From Natrinema pellirubrum DSM 15624 (GTDB taxonomy: Archaea; Halobacteriota; Halobacteria; Halobacteriales; Natrialbaceae): a stretch of 64,000 nt of DNA. The translations under genes were made by a program, and so were the position numbers. Positions within the stretch are counted from its first letter, which is position 1. Each line of letters begins with the position of its first letter. Positions 1 to 7,359 of the stretch are shown here, piece after piece. The stretch lies in contig NC_019967.1 in the NCBI RefSeq assembly GCF_000230735.2, positions 223,801 to 287,800 of the forward strand, given 5' to 3'. The notes beneath the pieces are model-generated. The model made no database searches. It was not told the origin of the DNA and saw nothing but the letters and a program-made list of their open reading frames with translations.

Positions 1-1
1 C

Positions 2-537
2 GGGGAGATCGATGAATTTGAGCTGTACGATGTCTGTGAAGCTGACGAGATCTACGTAACAGCTGGTGAGAAAGGGATCGAAGACGAGGATCAGAGTCCG
101 CGCAAGCGCGGACTCAAAAAAAGGGACGAGGACGATTCGAATCAGACAAACCACCGGTGTTGACACTCGTCCGTCGGGATGACGGACGAGTTCGGTTTCT
201 CGTCTGCAAGGATCTCCAAGACGCCGACGAAGACATCGCTGAATACGGTGATGGAAGCGTCATCCTCTGTACCGATGATTACACAATCTACGACGAGATC
301 GAGGAGAAGGAGGGGGTGGACGGCCATCTGGCCGTCACCCACTCCGACACCTACGTCATCGGCGATGCCCACACGAACACCTGTGAGAACCGCCACAGCT
401 TCCTTCGCCAGTGGCTGGCGAAGTTCAGAGGTGTCTCAAAACATCATCTCCAACGGTATCTCAATTTCCTTGAACTGAAACTCAACGAACCAGATAGCTG
501 GTTCGAGAAACTCCTATGTTACAATGTATCGGGATGA
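2..537 (+). pseudogene. IS1595-type transposase, 3' part, frameshifted
   Basis: The gene enters from outside the window. The first frame carries the acidic motif EIDEFELYDVCEADEIYV, typical of the first catalytic region of IS1595 transposases, and runs to a stop at 161-163. The rest is one frame earlier (-1): it has TDDYTIYD with a second acidic residue and a C-terminal DAHTNTCENRHSFLRQWL region like the intact IS1595-type copy at 45866-46750. The change of frame falls on a run of seven A at 116-122. Reading aag gga cga from 121 restores the expected basic stretch KGRGRFESDKPP. This is either an inactivating indel or a -1 slippage site; the sequence cannot tell. Confidence 0.75.
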
Positions 538-557
538 GCGCTAAGGAAAAGAAAGTG

Positions 558-1052
558 TTAGAAATCCATACCCCACTCGCGGAGAATATCCTCAGCGTCG
601 TCTAAATTTTGCATCCCGGCGAGGTATATCGCTTCTCGAGCATCGAGCTTATAGAGATCATCGTCAAATCGGTCCTCAAGATCACGGCGTGCCTGTTTCT
701 CTTTATCCTCGGTATCCTGGTAGACGAACAGTTGGTGCACACCCCCATCACGGTCTTCTTTGACTGAGTCTCTAACAACTATTCGTGGTAAGTCTGATCG
801 GTCAAACTGACTGGTATTACTTCCAGACTGCGCCGGGTTTTCTTCCTGATCGATCTGGTCAGTCTGTCCAGTATTACTGACTGTATCTTTTTGCTCACCA
901 TCCCAATCAGACTGATCAGCATTACCAGTATTACTGCCCATCTTTTTTTGTTCTTCTGACTGGCCAGTAGTACTGACTTCTTCTTCCTGTTCCTCTGGTT
1001 GGTCACTCTGTTCAGTCTCGTCAGCAAACGGGTTTTGGCCACCAGATTTCAT
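558..1052 (-). CDS. ParA partner protein (putative centromere- or operator-binding), repeat-containing
   Basis: 164 aa, starting in the ATGA overlap with the parA stop, so the two are translationally coupled. No family was recognised. The N-terminal half (about residues 20-90) is low-complexity and acidic, rich in Q, S, D and E, with repeats of the form S-N-T-G-Q/N (STTGQ, SNTGN, SNTGQ, SNTSQ). The C-terminal half (about 95-164) looks globular. Position after parA suggests the ParB/ParR-like role of binding DNA. The repeated peptide is encoded by DNA carrying CAGTATTACTG, the same palindrome found upstream of parA. The function is inferred from context only. Confidence 0.6.
   Translation of the reverse strand: MKSGGQNPFADETEQSDQPEEQEEEVSTTGQSEEQKKMGSNTGNADQSDWDGEQKDTVSNTGQTDQIDQEENPAQSGSNTSQFDRSDLPRIVVRDSVKEDRDGGVHQLFVYQDTEDKEKQARRDLEDRFDDDLYKLDAREAIYLAGMQNLDDAEDILREWGMDF
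812..975. repeat. Intragenic copies of the CAGTAnTACTG palindrome
   Basis: Inside the partner gene lie CAGTATTACTG at 869-879 and 926-936, CAGTAGTACTG at 965-975, and a degenerate TGGTATTACTT (8 of 11) at 812-822. The 11-mer is a perfect inverted repeat around its central base. These copies encode the S-N-T-G repeats, so they may serve both as protein sequence and as binding sites (possible parS-like cluster). Confidence 0.6.
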
Positions 1053-1912
1053 GCTGTGACCTCTGTCGTCGCAAATTGATCGGCAATGAATTCGGCTAGC
1101 TCGTCGAACTTCTCGAGCGTCGGTTCTTCGTAATCGCGAAGATCGCGGTAGTCATCATTCTCCGCGAGTTCGTAGATCGACACTTGGTTGTCCCACGCAT
1201 CACCAAGCATCGATCCACGCTCGCCGATCGACACAGGGGCGATCGGTAGCGACTCCTCCTGGAGTGCATTGAGATATTTCTGGTTCACGTTCGTTCCTTT
1301 GACCTTGTTCGGGACGGCACCGAGAACACCGACGTCGATATCTCCGAGTTCAGTCTCGAGGCCGCTCACCACATCACGGAGGCCCTGAACACTCCGTTCG
1401 CCTTTCGGAGATGGTTCGAAGGGGATGAGAAGGTTCGACGTTGCGTAAACCGCGTTGTACAGGTGTTGTCCCTCAGACGCTGGTGGGTCAATGATGATAA
1501 CGTCGTATTCTGAGGGAATACCAGCGTCGACGAGGACCTGTCGGAGCTGCTTTTCCTTCTCAAACTCCCCCTCGAGACTCGTCTGGTCCTCGAGTTCCTT
1601 GGCCGTCGTGAGGAGATCAGCAAGGTTGCCGAGATTATTGTGGCTTGGAACGAGATCGACGCCTTCAGTCGACTGGATGAGGTCATGAAAATCGCCTCGT
1701 GGTCGGTCAACCATATGGAGCACGAGATTGTCAGCCTCGCTATCAGCTTTCAGATCATCGAGACCGAAGTGATTGGTTAGGCCGCCATCCTGCGGATCCA
1801 TATCGATCCCGAGAACTTTCATTCCTTGATTCGCGTGCGCACGCATGAGGTTAGCCGCAAGCGTCGTCTTTCCGACGCCACCCGCCTCGGACCAGACTGT
1901 ATACGGAATCAT
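1049..1912 (-). CDS. parA: ParA/Soj-family partition ATPase
   Basis: 287 aa, usual for a small ParA. Residues 9-17 form the P-loop EAGGVGKTT; GIDMDPQDGGLTNHFGL (about 35-51) is the switch region and DVIIIDPPASEG (about 137-148) the Walker B region. ParA ATPases segregate replicons by dynamic DNA-bound gradients with a centromere-binding partner, here probably the overlapping downstream gene. The signature lysine that normally precedes GG in the deviant Walker A box is alanine here. On the minus strand a TATA-like stretch (complement of 1933-1947) lies about 25 bases before the ATG, so the transcript is probably leaderless. Tandem palindromes lie just upstream of it. Confidence 0.9.
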   Translation of the reverse strand: MIPYTVWSEAGGVGKTTLAANLMRAHANQGMKVLGIDMDPQDGGLTNHFGLDDLKADSEADNLVLHMVDRPRGDFHDLIQSTEGVDLVPSHNNLGNLADLLTTAKELEDQTSLEGEFEKEKQLRQVLVDAGIPSEYDVIIIDPPASEGQHLYNAVYATSNLLIPFEPSPKGERSVQGLRDVVSGLETELGDIDVGVLGAVPNKVKGTNVNQKYLNALQEESLPIAPVSIGERGSMLGDAWDNQVSIYELAENDDYRDLRDYEEPTLEKFDELAEFIADQFATTEVTA

Positions 1913-1961
1913 ACACGCTAAGCAGATGGTCTCCCAATATAAAAATACTAGCCAGACAAGA

Positions 1962-1998
1962 CAGTATTGCTGGCCAGTAATACTGCCCAGTGTTACTA
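1962..1998. promoter_or_regulatory. Tandem palindromic sites upstream of parA (operator or parS candidate)
   Basis: CAGTATTGCTG (1962-1972), CAGTAATACTG (1975-1985) and CAGTGTTACTA (1988-1998) recur every 13 bp, close to but not equal to one helical turn. A further half site TACTAGCC is at 1946-1953. They sit directly upstream of the parA TATA-like region. The same palindrome occurs inside the downstream partner gene. Autoregulation and centromere function are inferences. Confidence 0.7.
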
Positions 1999-2156
1999 GC
2001 CAAAATAGAATACGAACGTCCGAGCATTTCAGTCAGTAAGTTTATAGGAAATCAAGAGTAGCGCCACTCGCTGATAAAGCGTCAAGAAGAGATCATAGCC
2101 GCAGTTATAGGATGAACAGGCGCAAAGCCTCCGCTTCAGCGCGGGGTGGGTGTCAA

Positions 2157-3422
2157 TCAGACGAGATTTTTGGCAGTCGCGATGTCTGTTAAATCCTCAA
2201 CGACATCATCAATCCGGTTATCTTCTCCAAGAATATCTAATGTTGCCTCCAAATCAGTTTTCACCTCAAAGCGGTAGTGTGATCCGCCCTGAATCCCCCG
2301 GTTCCGTGTTTCCACGATAAGGAACCCCTGCATCCCGAGAGATTGCAAGTGATCGCGAACCCGTCGTTCGACAAGCTGATTTGAATCGAGAATAGCAGCG
2401 ATATCCTTGTATTTCTGATAGACTTGTCGTGTTCGTGCCGGTGTTTCTTCGTCTATCTCGAGGGCAACAACAGAAAGCAACGCTAGCTGGTCCTGTGTCG
2501 TCAGGCTCCGCATTCCTTCTTCGATTCGCTTTCGTTCTAAGATATCACGTGCTTCGCGAACATGTAATTCACAAATCACTTCATCATCGTTGTTTAGGGC
2601 GAGTTCTCCTGCCTTGTACAGCAATCGGATCGCTTGCCGGGCACTGCCTTCGTCTTGAGCGGCAAATGCTGAGCAGAGTGGGATGACATCGCCATCAAGA
2701 ACACCGTCGACAAATGCACGTTCGGCTCGGCGTTCTAGAATACTCGTGAGTTGATTAGCGTTGTATGGTGCGAACTCGATCTCGCTATCGTACAGTGAAT
2801 CTTTGACTTTTGGAGAAAGATTGTCACGGAACTCTAGATCATTGCTGATACCAATAACAGAAATCCATTGGTTCCCAAGATGGCCGTTCTTCCTGGCCCT
2901 CGGAAGTTCGTATAAAAGGTCATCATTGCTACCAATCGAGTCGATCTCGTCAATGACAATAATGATTGTTTCATTGAGGCCGCGTAATTCATCATAGAGC
3001 AGGTCAAACATACTCTGTTGATCAATGCCGCTCGGCTTCTTAGACCCGTCACGAATTTCCTTGATGAGGTGCGCAGCGAGCTGATAGGATGTTGATTGAT
3101 TGTTCGCGCTGGTTTTGATGACGCTTAATTCCAAGTCGTCCTGAGAGTTCGCATACTCGTTTAGGAGATCAAGTTCGTGATCAATGGCGACTGTTTTACC
3201 TTGACCTGTTTTACCATAGAGAAATAGATTGTGAGCGTTAACACCGCGTGTTGCGGGGGCGAGCGCATTCCGGATTTCATCGAGTTCTTTTTCCCTCTCT
3301 GGGAGTTTCTCAGGTTGCCAGTCCTCTTTCAAGACAGACTCATCAGAAAATATCTCGACTGTACTGCCGTATGGATTGCTGTTGAGGCCCGTATCAGATG
3401 AATTCGCTCCGTCGCCGGACAT
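2157..3422 (-). CDS. Orc1/Cdc6-family replication initiator
   Basis: About 421 aa from the ATG at 3422; a TTG five codons upstream is possible, but the ATG lies at leaderless distance from a TATA-like TTTATAATC (complement of 3446-3456). The AAA+ module has the P-loop LYGKTGQGKT and Walker B IIIVIDEIDSIG, with sensor and lid region near RQAIRLLYKAGELAL. A C-terminal winged helix follows (VVALEIDEETPARTRQVYQKY onward). Orc1/Cdc6 binds origin repeats and recruits MCM. It lies next to an AT-rich region with four copies of a 20-bp repeat, so it is likely the initiator for that origin. Its divergence from the fragment at 10374-10898 suggests two separate orc lineages on this replicon. Confidence 0.93.
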   Translation of the reverse strand: MSGDGANSSDTGLNSNPYGSTVEIFSDESVLKEDWQPEKLPEREKELDEIRNALAPATRGVNAHNLFLYGKTGQGKTVAIDHELDLLNEYANSQDDLELSVIKTSANNQSTSYQLAAHLIKEIRDGSKKPSGIDQQSMFDLLYDELRGLNETIIIVIDEIDSIGSNDDLLYELPRARKNGHLGNQWISVIGISNDLEFRDNLSPKVKDSLYDSEIEFAPYNANQLTSILERRAERAFVDGVLDGDVIPLCSAFAAQDEGSARQAIRLLYKAGELALNNDDEVICELHVREARDILERKRIEEGMRSLTTQDQLALLSVVALEIDEETPARTRQVYQKYKDIAAILDSNQLVERRVRDHLQSLGMQGFLIVETRNRGIQGGSHYRFEVKTDLEATLDILGEDNRIDDVVEDLTDIATAKNLV

Positions 3423-3514
3423 TACATGTGGGACCAATGTAATGAGTGATTATAAACCCCCGTGTCCGGTGTGTCCAGTGTGTCCGCATACTCGATTCTT
3501 TGTATACCCCCACA

Positions 3515-3534
3515 CCCCACCATGTCCGCATAAT
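3515..3534 (-). repeat. Origin repeat 1 (inverted copy)
   Basis: Reverse complement of ATTATGCGGACATGGTGGGG, which is identical to the copy at 5146-5165 and differs by one base each from those at 3707 and 3771. Confidence 0.75.
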
Positions 3535-3706
3535 CTTGTGAGAAAGAACCCCTGCTTCACGTAGAACCAGCGAAGGCTCTAGAGAAGAGAAAGAACTAAG
3601 TTAAATCTGATACAACCAAACCCGCACTAGCGAAAATCCAACTAATTAATAATATGATATAACGAAAACCGCTGTAGTGCGGAGCGTCTGACACTCTTGC
3701 GGATAG

Positions 3707-3726
3707 ATTATGCGGACGCGGTGGGG
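3707..3726 (+). repeat. Origin repeat 2
   Basis: ATTATGCGGACGCGGTGGGG, direct orientation, right of the AT-rich tract. Confidence 0.75.
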
Positions 3727-3770
3727 GGTCCCTCTTGTGTTGTTCTCTTACTATTGCTCTCTTCGGAGGA

Positions 3771-3790
3771 ATTATGCGGACACGGTGGGG
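3771..3790 (+). repeat. Origin repeat 3
   Basis: ATTATGCGGACACGGTGGGG, direct orientation, 64 bp from repeat 2 and 48 bp before the ISH1-type insertion. Confidence 0.75.
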
Positions 3791-3838
3791 AGGGGGAGCT
3801 ACTCACCACAGGGACTTCTACAGAGATACAGCGAGAGT

Positions 3839-4969
3839 TGCTCTGTTGCAGCGTCGAATAGCACCAGTTTCAGCCTTGTTCTCGGCTGATTTCCGTGAGG
3901 CTTGTGGGGAATTGGACGCCGTCTTGCGATATGAGGTCGAAACGGCCGATCATACGGCAGTGTAAGAATCTTGCCAAACAGCACGTGGATAACCCTGACG
4001 AACCCGCTGCGCCGGACGGCGCCAGCGGGTTCGCCGAGTGGACTCAGATCGCGTTTATCCTCTTGCATGCGGAACTCGACAAAGATTTCCGAGAGACTGA
4101 AGCATGGTTCAATGACTCCAGAGCCATCCGTGAAGAGCTTAACATCGACAAATCGCCGGATCACACCACGCTCTGTCGATGGGAGCAACAGGTCGACATG
4201 CGTGAACTCCGCAGCCTGCTCCGCCGCAGTGCGGAGCAGGCTGGCTGGTCGGGAACAGCAGCAATCGACGCCAGTGGCTTCCAGCGAGATCAAACCAGCT
4301 ATCATTACCGGAATCGTGCTGGCTTCTCGTTTCACAAGCTGAAGACAACGATTTTGGTCGATACAGAGTCACTGGCGATCAAAGACGTTCATTTCACGAC
4401 GAAGCGCAAGTGGGACGGACACATCGGCTTGCAGGTCTATCGGCGCAACGCCGAAGACCTGCAAGAGTTCCTTGCAGATGCGAACTATTCGTGGTCAGAT
4501 CTCAGAGAGGAGTGTCGCGCTGGCGCGACACGACCGCTAATCAAACACAGGGAGCACAATGCGCTGAAGAAAGCGCATAACGCTCGGATGGACGAAGATC
4601 TGTACCATCAGCGGACACTGAGTGAGACTGCGTTCTCACTGCTGAAGGATGACGGTGAGAAGTTACGCTCTCGGAGCTGGCACGGCCAGTTCCGAGAGCT
4701 CACGCGCAAGTGTATCGTGCATAACCTATCGCAGGCGGCGAGTTAGGGCTCGCCGCCTGCTCTCTTTCTCTGGACGTATCCGCCAGAGACATCGCCGTCA
4801 TCCACGTACGGGTTCTCACAAAGTGACCTAATTCTGATGGTTGCAGAATCAACGAACTGTACTCCTCCCACATCATCCAGATCTCAAAACAATCAGTACA
4901 GGAGTTCTAACGCCATCTACCTGGATATCAAAATTTCAATACTGCCGCCGTCTTGCGTTCAACAGAGCA
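3839..4969 (+). mobile_element. IS5-family ISH1-type insertion sequence, copy 1 (1131 bp)
   Basis: The ends are TGCTCTGTTG and CAACAGAGCA, a perfect inverted repeat. An 8-bp target duplication GCGAGAGT flanks it (3831-3838 and 4970-4977). Length, 8-bp duplication and transposase size fit the ISH1 group. It is nearly identical to copy 2 (61693-62823), with a few differences close to the right end. It is inserted in the origin region between repeats 3 and 4. Confidence 0.93.
3931..4746 (+). CDS. ISH1-type transposase
   Basis: About 271 aa from the ATG; a GTG at 3895 would add 12 residues, but the ATG gives the usual ISH1 transposase length. DDE chemistry: the first Asp lies in AAIDASGFQRD, the second probably in ADANYSWSDLRE, and the Glu in RTLSETAFSLLKDDGEKL. 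The downstream RFRELTRKCIVHNL-like tail is typical of IS5-family enzymes. Cuts and joins the element ends. Identical in translation to the copy at 61785-62600. Confidence 0.92.
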   Translation: MRSKRPIIRQCKNLAKQHVDNPDEPAAPDGASGFAEWTQIAFILLHAELDKDFRETEAWFNDSRAIREELNIDKSPDHTTLCRWEQQVDMRELRSLLRRSAEQAGWSGTAAIDASGFQRDQTSYHYRNRAGFSFHKLKTTILVDTESLAIKDVHFTTKRKWDGHIGLQVYRRNAEDLQEFLADANYSWSDLREECRAGATRPLIKHREHNALKKAHNARMDEDLYHQRTLSETAFSLLKDDGEKLRSRSWHGQFRELTRKCIVHNLSQAAS

Positions 4970-5138
4970 GCGAGAGTGCCTCGGGGTCGTTCAGACGACC
5001 TCCGGCCTTCCGTGACGAAGCGAATCAGCAATCTGTGATGTCTGCAAAATCGTCGATTTCGCTTGATGGCGAGAGAGCGTTATTCCCTCGAATCACTTGA
5101 CCCCAAGGCTTCACCTTGGGACTTGTCCTCAAGGAGCT

Positions 5139-5329
5139 TTACACAATTATGCGGACATGGTGGGGCCCCCTCATTTCAGAACCTTCCGTTTCATCGGTCA
5201 AACACTCACCATCAGAACCGGTACTGTCTGATCCAGCGACTGCTTTCGCACGCTCGAGCTCACGGATCTCTCGCTGAGCCTGTCGTTCGAGCAGTTCGGC
5301 TCGGCAATAGCGTGCACGTTGGTTAACCT
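5139..5329 (-). pseudogene. Remnant of a small gene related to the one at 14084-14284
   Basis: Read on the minus strand it gives CRAELLERQAQREIRELERA followed by KAVAG, almost the same as residues in the 66-aa protein at 14084-14284. The frame then runs on through origin repeat 4 to a stop at 5139. The upstream end is cut by the ISH3-type element; across that insertion (6723 onward) the frame stays open for only about 11 codons before a stop. Treated as a truncated copy. Confidence 0.6.
5146..5165 (+). repeat. Origin repeat 4, displaced by ISH1 insertion
   Basis: ATTATGCGGACATGGTGGGG. Removing the ISH1-type element and one target duplication puts it about 216 bp from repeat 3. Bases 4978-5138 between the IS and this repeat carry no recognisable gene. 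A short hairpin CCCAAGG-N5-CCTTGGG lies at 5102-5120. Confidence 0.7.
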
Positions 5330-6717
5330 CAGTACCTCACAAAGCCGGTTAGTTAGAACGTCTGCTTGCTGATGGTGTGTTCAAGACCAAGCAAGCAGAC
5401 AATGAGATCCACGAAGACCAGCTCCTTAACTTTCTCGTCAACACGCTCAGCGATGAAATCGATCTTGATCTCGGCGATAATGCTGAAATCGACGCTGAGG
5501 AAATCTACGAGGTCCTCGTCGGCGCATGCGCCGACGGGACCTCGGTCTCTACGCTGTGTGGTTCCAGCGAGAACTCACCGCCTGCAAACACGATCCTTTA
5601 CCACCTCCGGACGAAGTTCGAGCCGGAACGGCTCGAACGAGTCGCTAACACGCTTCTTCGTCGGGATATCGTCGAACTGCTCCCCGAGCAGGTGGAGGTC
5701 TGCGCAGACCTCCACCTGCGGCCCTACTACGGTGACGAAGACGACACAGACGGCCTCTACCACTCCGAAGCCAAGCGCGGAACCACCGCGTTCCACGCCT
5801 ACGCGACACTGTACGCGCGTGTGAAGAACAAGCGACACACGCTGGCGGTGCGCCGTCTTGAAGACGGCGACACCGCCAGCAGCGTCCTCGCGGAGTTTCT
5901 TGGAGTACTCGACGGCCTTGACACCGAGGTCAAGGCCGTCTACCTCGATCGCGGCTTCTACGACAGCAAGTGTCTCACGCTACTCCAGGCGCACAACTAC
6001 GCCTACGTGATGCCGATCATCCGGTGGGGGAAGGCGATTCAGCAGGAACTCTCGGAAGGATGGAGTCGCGTCATCGACCACGACCTGACAGGGAAACTCG
6101 ACGGTCACAGCTGGACCGTCGAGTTTCCCGTCTACATCGACTGTACATACCTGAATGGACGGTACGACGAGCACGGCGTGGCGCGTCACGGCTACGCCGC
6201 TGACGCGCCGTTCATCGACACACCACGCCAGGCTCGATACCACTACACCAAACGGTTCGGTATCGAATCGAGCTATCGCCTATCCGAGCAAGCGATAGCG
6301 ACGACAACGACGCGAAATTCGACGGTGAGACTGCTGTACGTCGTGGTGAGTCTGCTGTTGCAGAACGCGTGGCGGTACCTCCACTACGAATACGTGGCGA
6401 CGCCCCGCCGAGGCGGGCGTCGCCTCTGGTGGTGGCCGTACAAGGAGTTCGTCAATATGGTTCGGAGGGCTGCGTGGACGGCCCTCGCGGTGCGTCGGGC
6501 CGTCCCCGCAAACCGGCCACCTGACGACCGGTTCCACCGGTAGTCACTGACCGAGCCCGCTTCTTCGTGAGTGGCAACGCTGTCGCGTCGGCGGCTGACC
6601 GCCGCCGACAGCGACAGCTCCGCCTTCGCTCAGCGTCGCTCAACCGTTACCGACGACTCATCACAGCAGAACAGGTGGCTCAGGTCAGGTCAACTGGCGA
6701 TGCTTTGTGAGGTACTG
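5330..6717 (+). mobile_element. ISH3-type insertion sequence (1388 bp)
   Basis: Perfect 16-bp terminal inverted repeats, CAGTACCTCACAAAGC at 5330 and its complement ending at 6717. A 5-bp target duplication AACCT flanks it (5325-5329 and 6718-6722). Size and duplication length fit the ISH3 family. Confidence 0.92.
5377..6543 (+). CDS. ISH3-family transposase
   Basis: 388 aa, full length for ISH3. Catalytic acidic residues are likely in VEVCADLHLRPYYGDEDD, VYLDRGFYDSK and YTKRFGIESSYRLSEQ, the DDE pattern of this family. The C-terminus has the hydrophobic LLYVVVSLLLQNAWRYL helix. No frameshift or stop is visible and the ends are perfect, so the element may still be active. It interrupts the small-gene remnant on its left. 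Confidence 0.9.
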   Translation: MFKTKQADNEIHEDQLLNFLVNTLSDEIDLDLGDNAEIDAEEIYEVLVGACADGTSVSTLCGSSENSPPANTILYHLRTKFEPERLERVANTLLRRDIVELLPEQVEVCADLHLRPYYGDEDDTDGLYHSEAKRGTTAFHAYATLYARVKNKRHTLAVRRLEDGDTASSVLAEFLGVLDGLDTEVKAVYLDRGFYDSKCLTLLQAHNYAYVMPIIRWGKAIQQELSEGWSRVIDHDLTGKLDGHSWTVEFPVYIDCTYLNGRYDEHGVARHGYAADAPFIDTPRQARYHYTKRFGIESSYRLSEQAIATTTTRNSTVRLLYVVVSLLLQNAWRYLHYEYVATPRRGGRRLWWWPYKEFVNMVRRAAWTALAVRRAVPANRPPDDRFHR

Positions 6718-6840
6718 AACCTTGTCCAGTGACTCAGATCTGTTCTACGGGCGGATCGAGCGTCTCTTGGATTGGTTGGCAAGTGGTTTCAGCCACCCCC
6801 TACCCCGAGCATCTTGAGGCTAGAATGAGTACTGGTGGAT

Positions 6841-7197
6841 ATGTCATGGACCGAAAAGGAGGAAGAACGGGAAGAGCGCATTAAAATGCGTATCACCGTC
6901 GATACATACAGCGCCGAAGAGCAGGCGTGGGGATGGTACGCCTATTTGGACGATATGATGGACTTCCCGTTCCAAGCGCGCTGTGTCTCCGAGCGAGAGG
7001 AGTCTCCCCTCAAGGAAGGCGAAACGATACGCGTGATTGGAATGTCCCCGACAGATCCGACTCTCAGCCAGATGTTCGTGACGATAGAGTGGATGGACAG
7101 AGAACTTGGCGTACCGCTAGAGCAACTGGAACCTCTCGAAACCGGTCGTGACACAGAACAAGCGATTGCAGACTGGCAGTACTGGCTCGACCGCTAA
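6841..7197 (+). CDS. CcbP-like calcium-binding protein
   Basis: About 118 aa from the ATG at 6841 (a GTG two codons earlier is possible). The core WGWYAYLDDMMDFPFQARC, then VIGMSPTDP, FVTIEWMDRELGVPLEQLEP and AIADWQYWL, fits the CcbP calcium-binding family, first described in cyanobacteria and frequent in haloarchaea. The abundant Asp and Glu would bind the metal. The role in this organism is unknown. It stands alone between the ISH3-type element and the XPB gene. Confidence 0.7.
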   Translation: MSWTEKEEEREERIKMRITVDTYSAEEQAWGWYAYLDDMMDFPFQARCVSEREESPLKEGETIRVIGMSPTDPTLSQMFVTIEWMDRELGVPLEQLEPLETGRDTEQAIADWQYWLDR

Positions 7198-7359
7198 CAA
7201 CCGTGGCTCCTGACTGGGCTATCCACAACCGTGACCCCTCTCGGAGTCCAGCACCAAGGCACTCGCCTGTTTGTAGAAGGACAAGACGGACGAATGCCTC
7301 AGTGGAACCCAAGAAACCCACATATTGAATCCGGTCGGGGACCTCTGTCTATACACTGA

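Larger units (their letters stand above)
3423..3838. other. Putative replication origin next to orc1
   Basis: The region upstream of orc1 has an inverted copy of the repeat at 3515-3534 (CCCCACCATGTCCGCATAAT), a shorter related CCAGTGTGTCCGCATA at 3475-3490, and direct copies at 3707-3726 and 3771-3790. Consensus: ATTATGCGGACRYGGTGGGG. Between the inverted and direct copies is an AT-rich tract, about 3590-3680, a candidate unwinding element. This is the usual haloarchaeal layout of orc gene, inverted origin recognition boxes and AT-rich DNA. The right side is cut off by an ISH1-type insertion at 3838/3839. Confidence 0.75.

Noticed and set aside
1962..1998. Short repeats before parA as a CRISPR or transposon end
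   Set aside because: Only 13 bp apart, palindromic and without unique spacers; better explained as operator or centromere sites.
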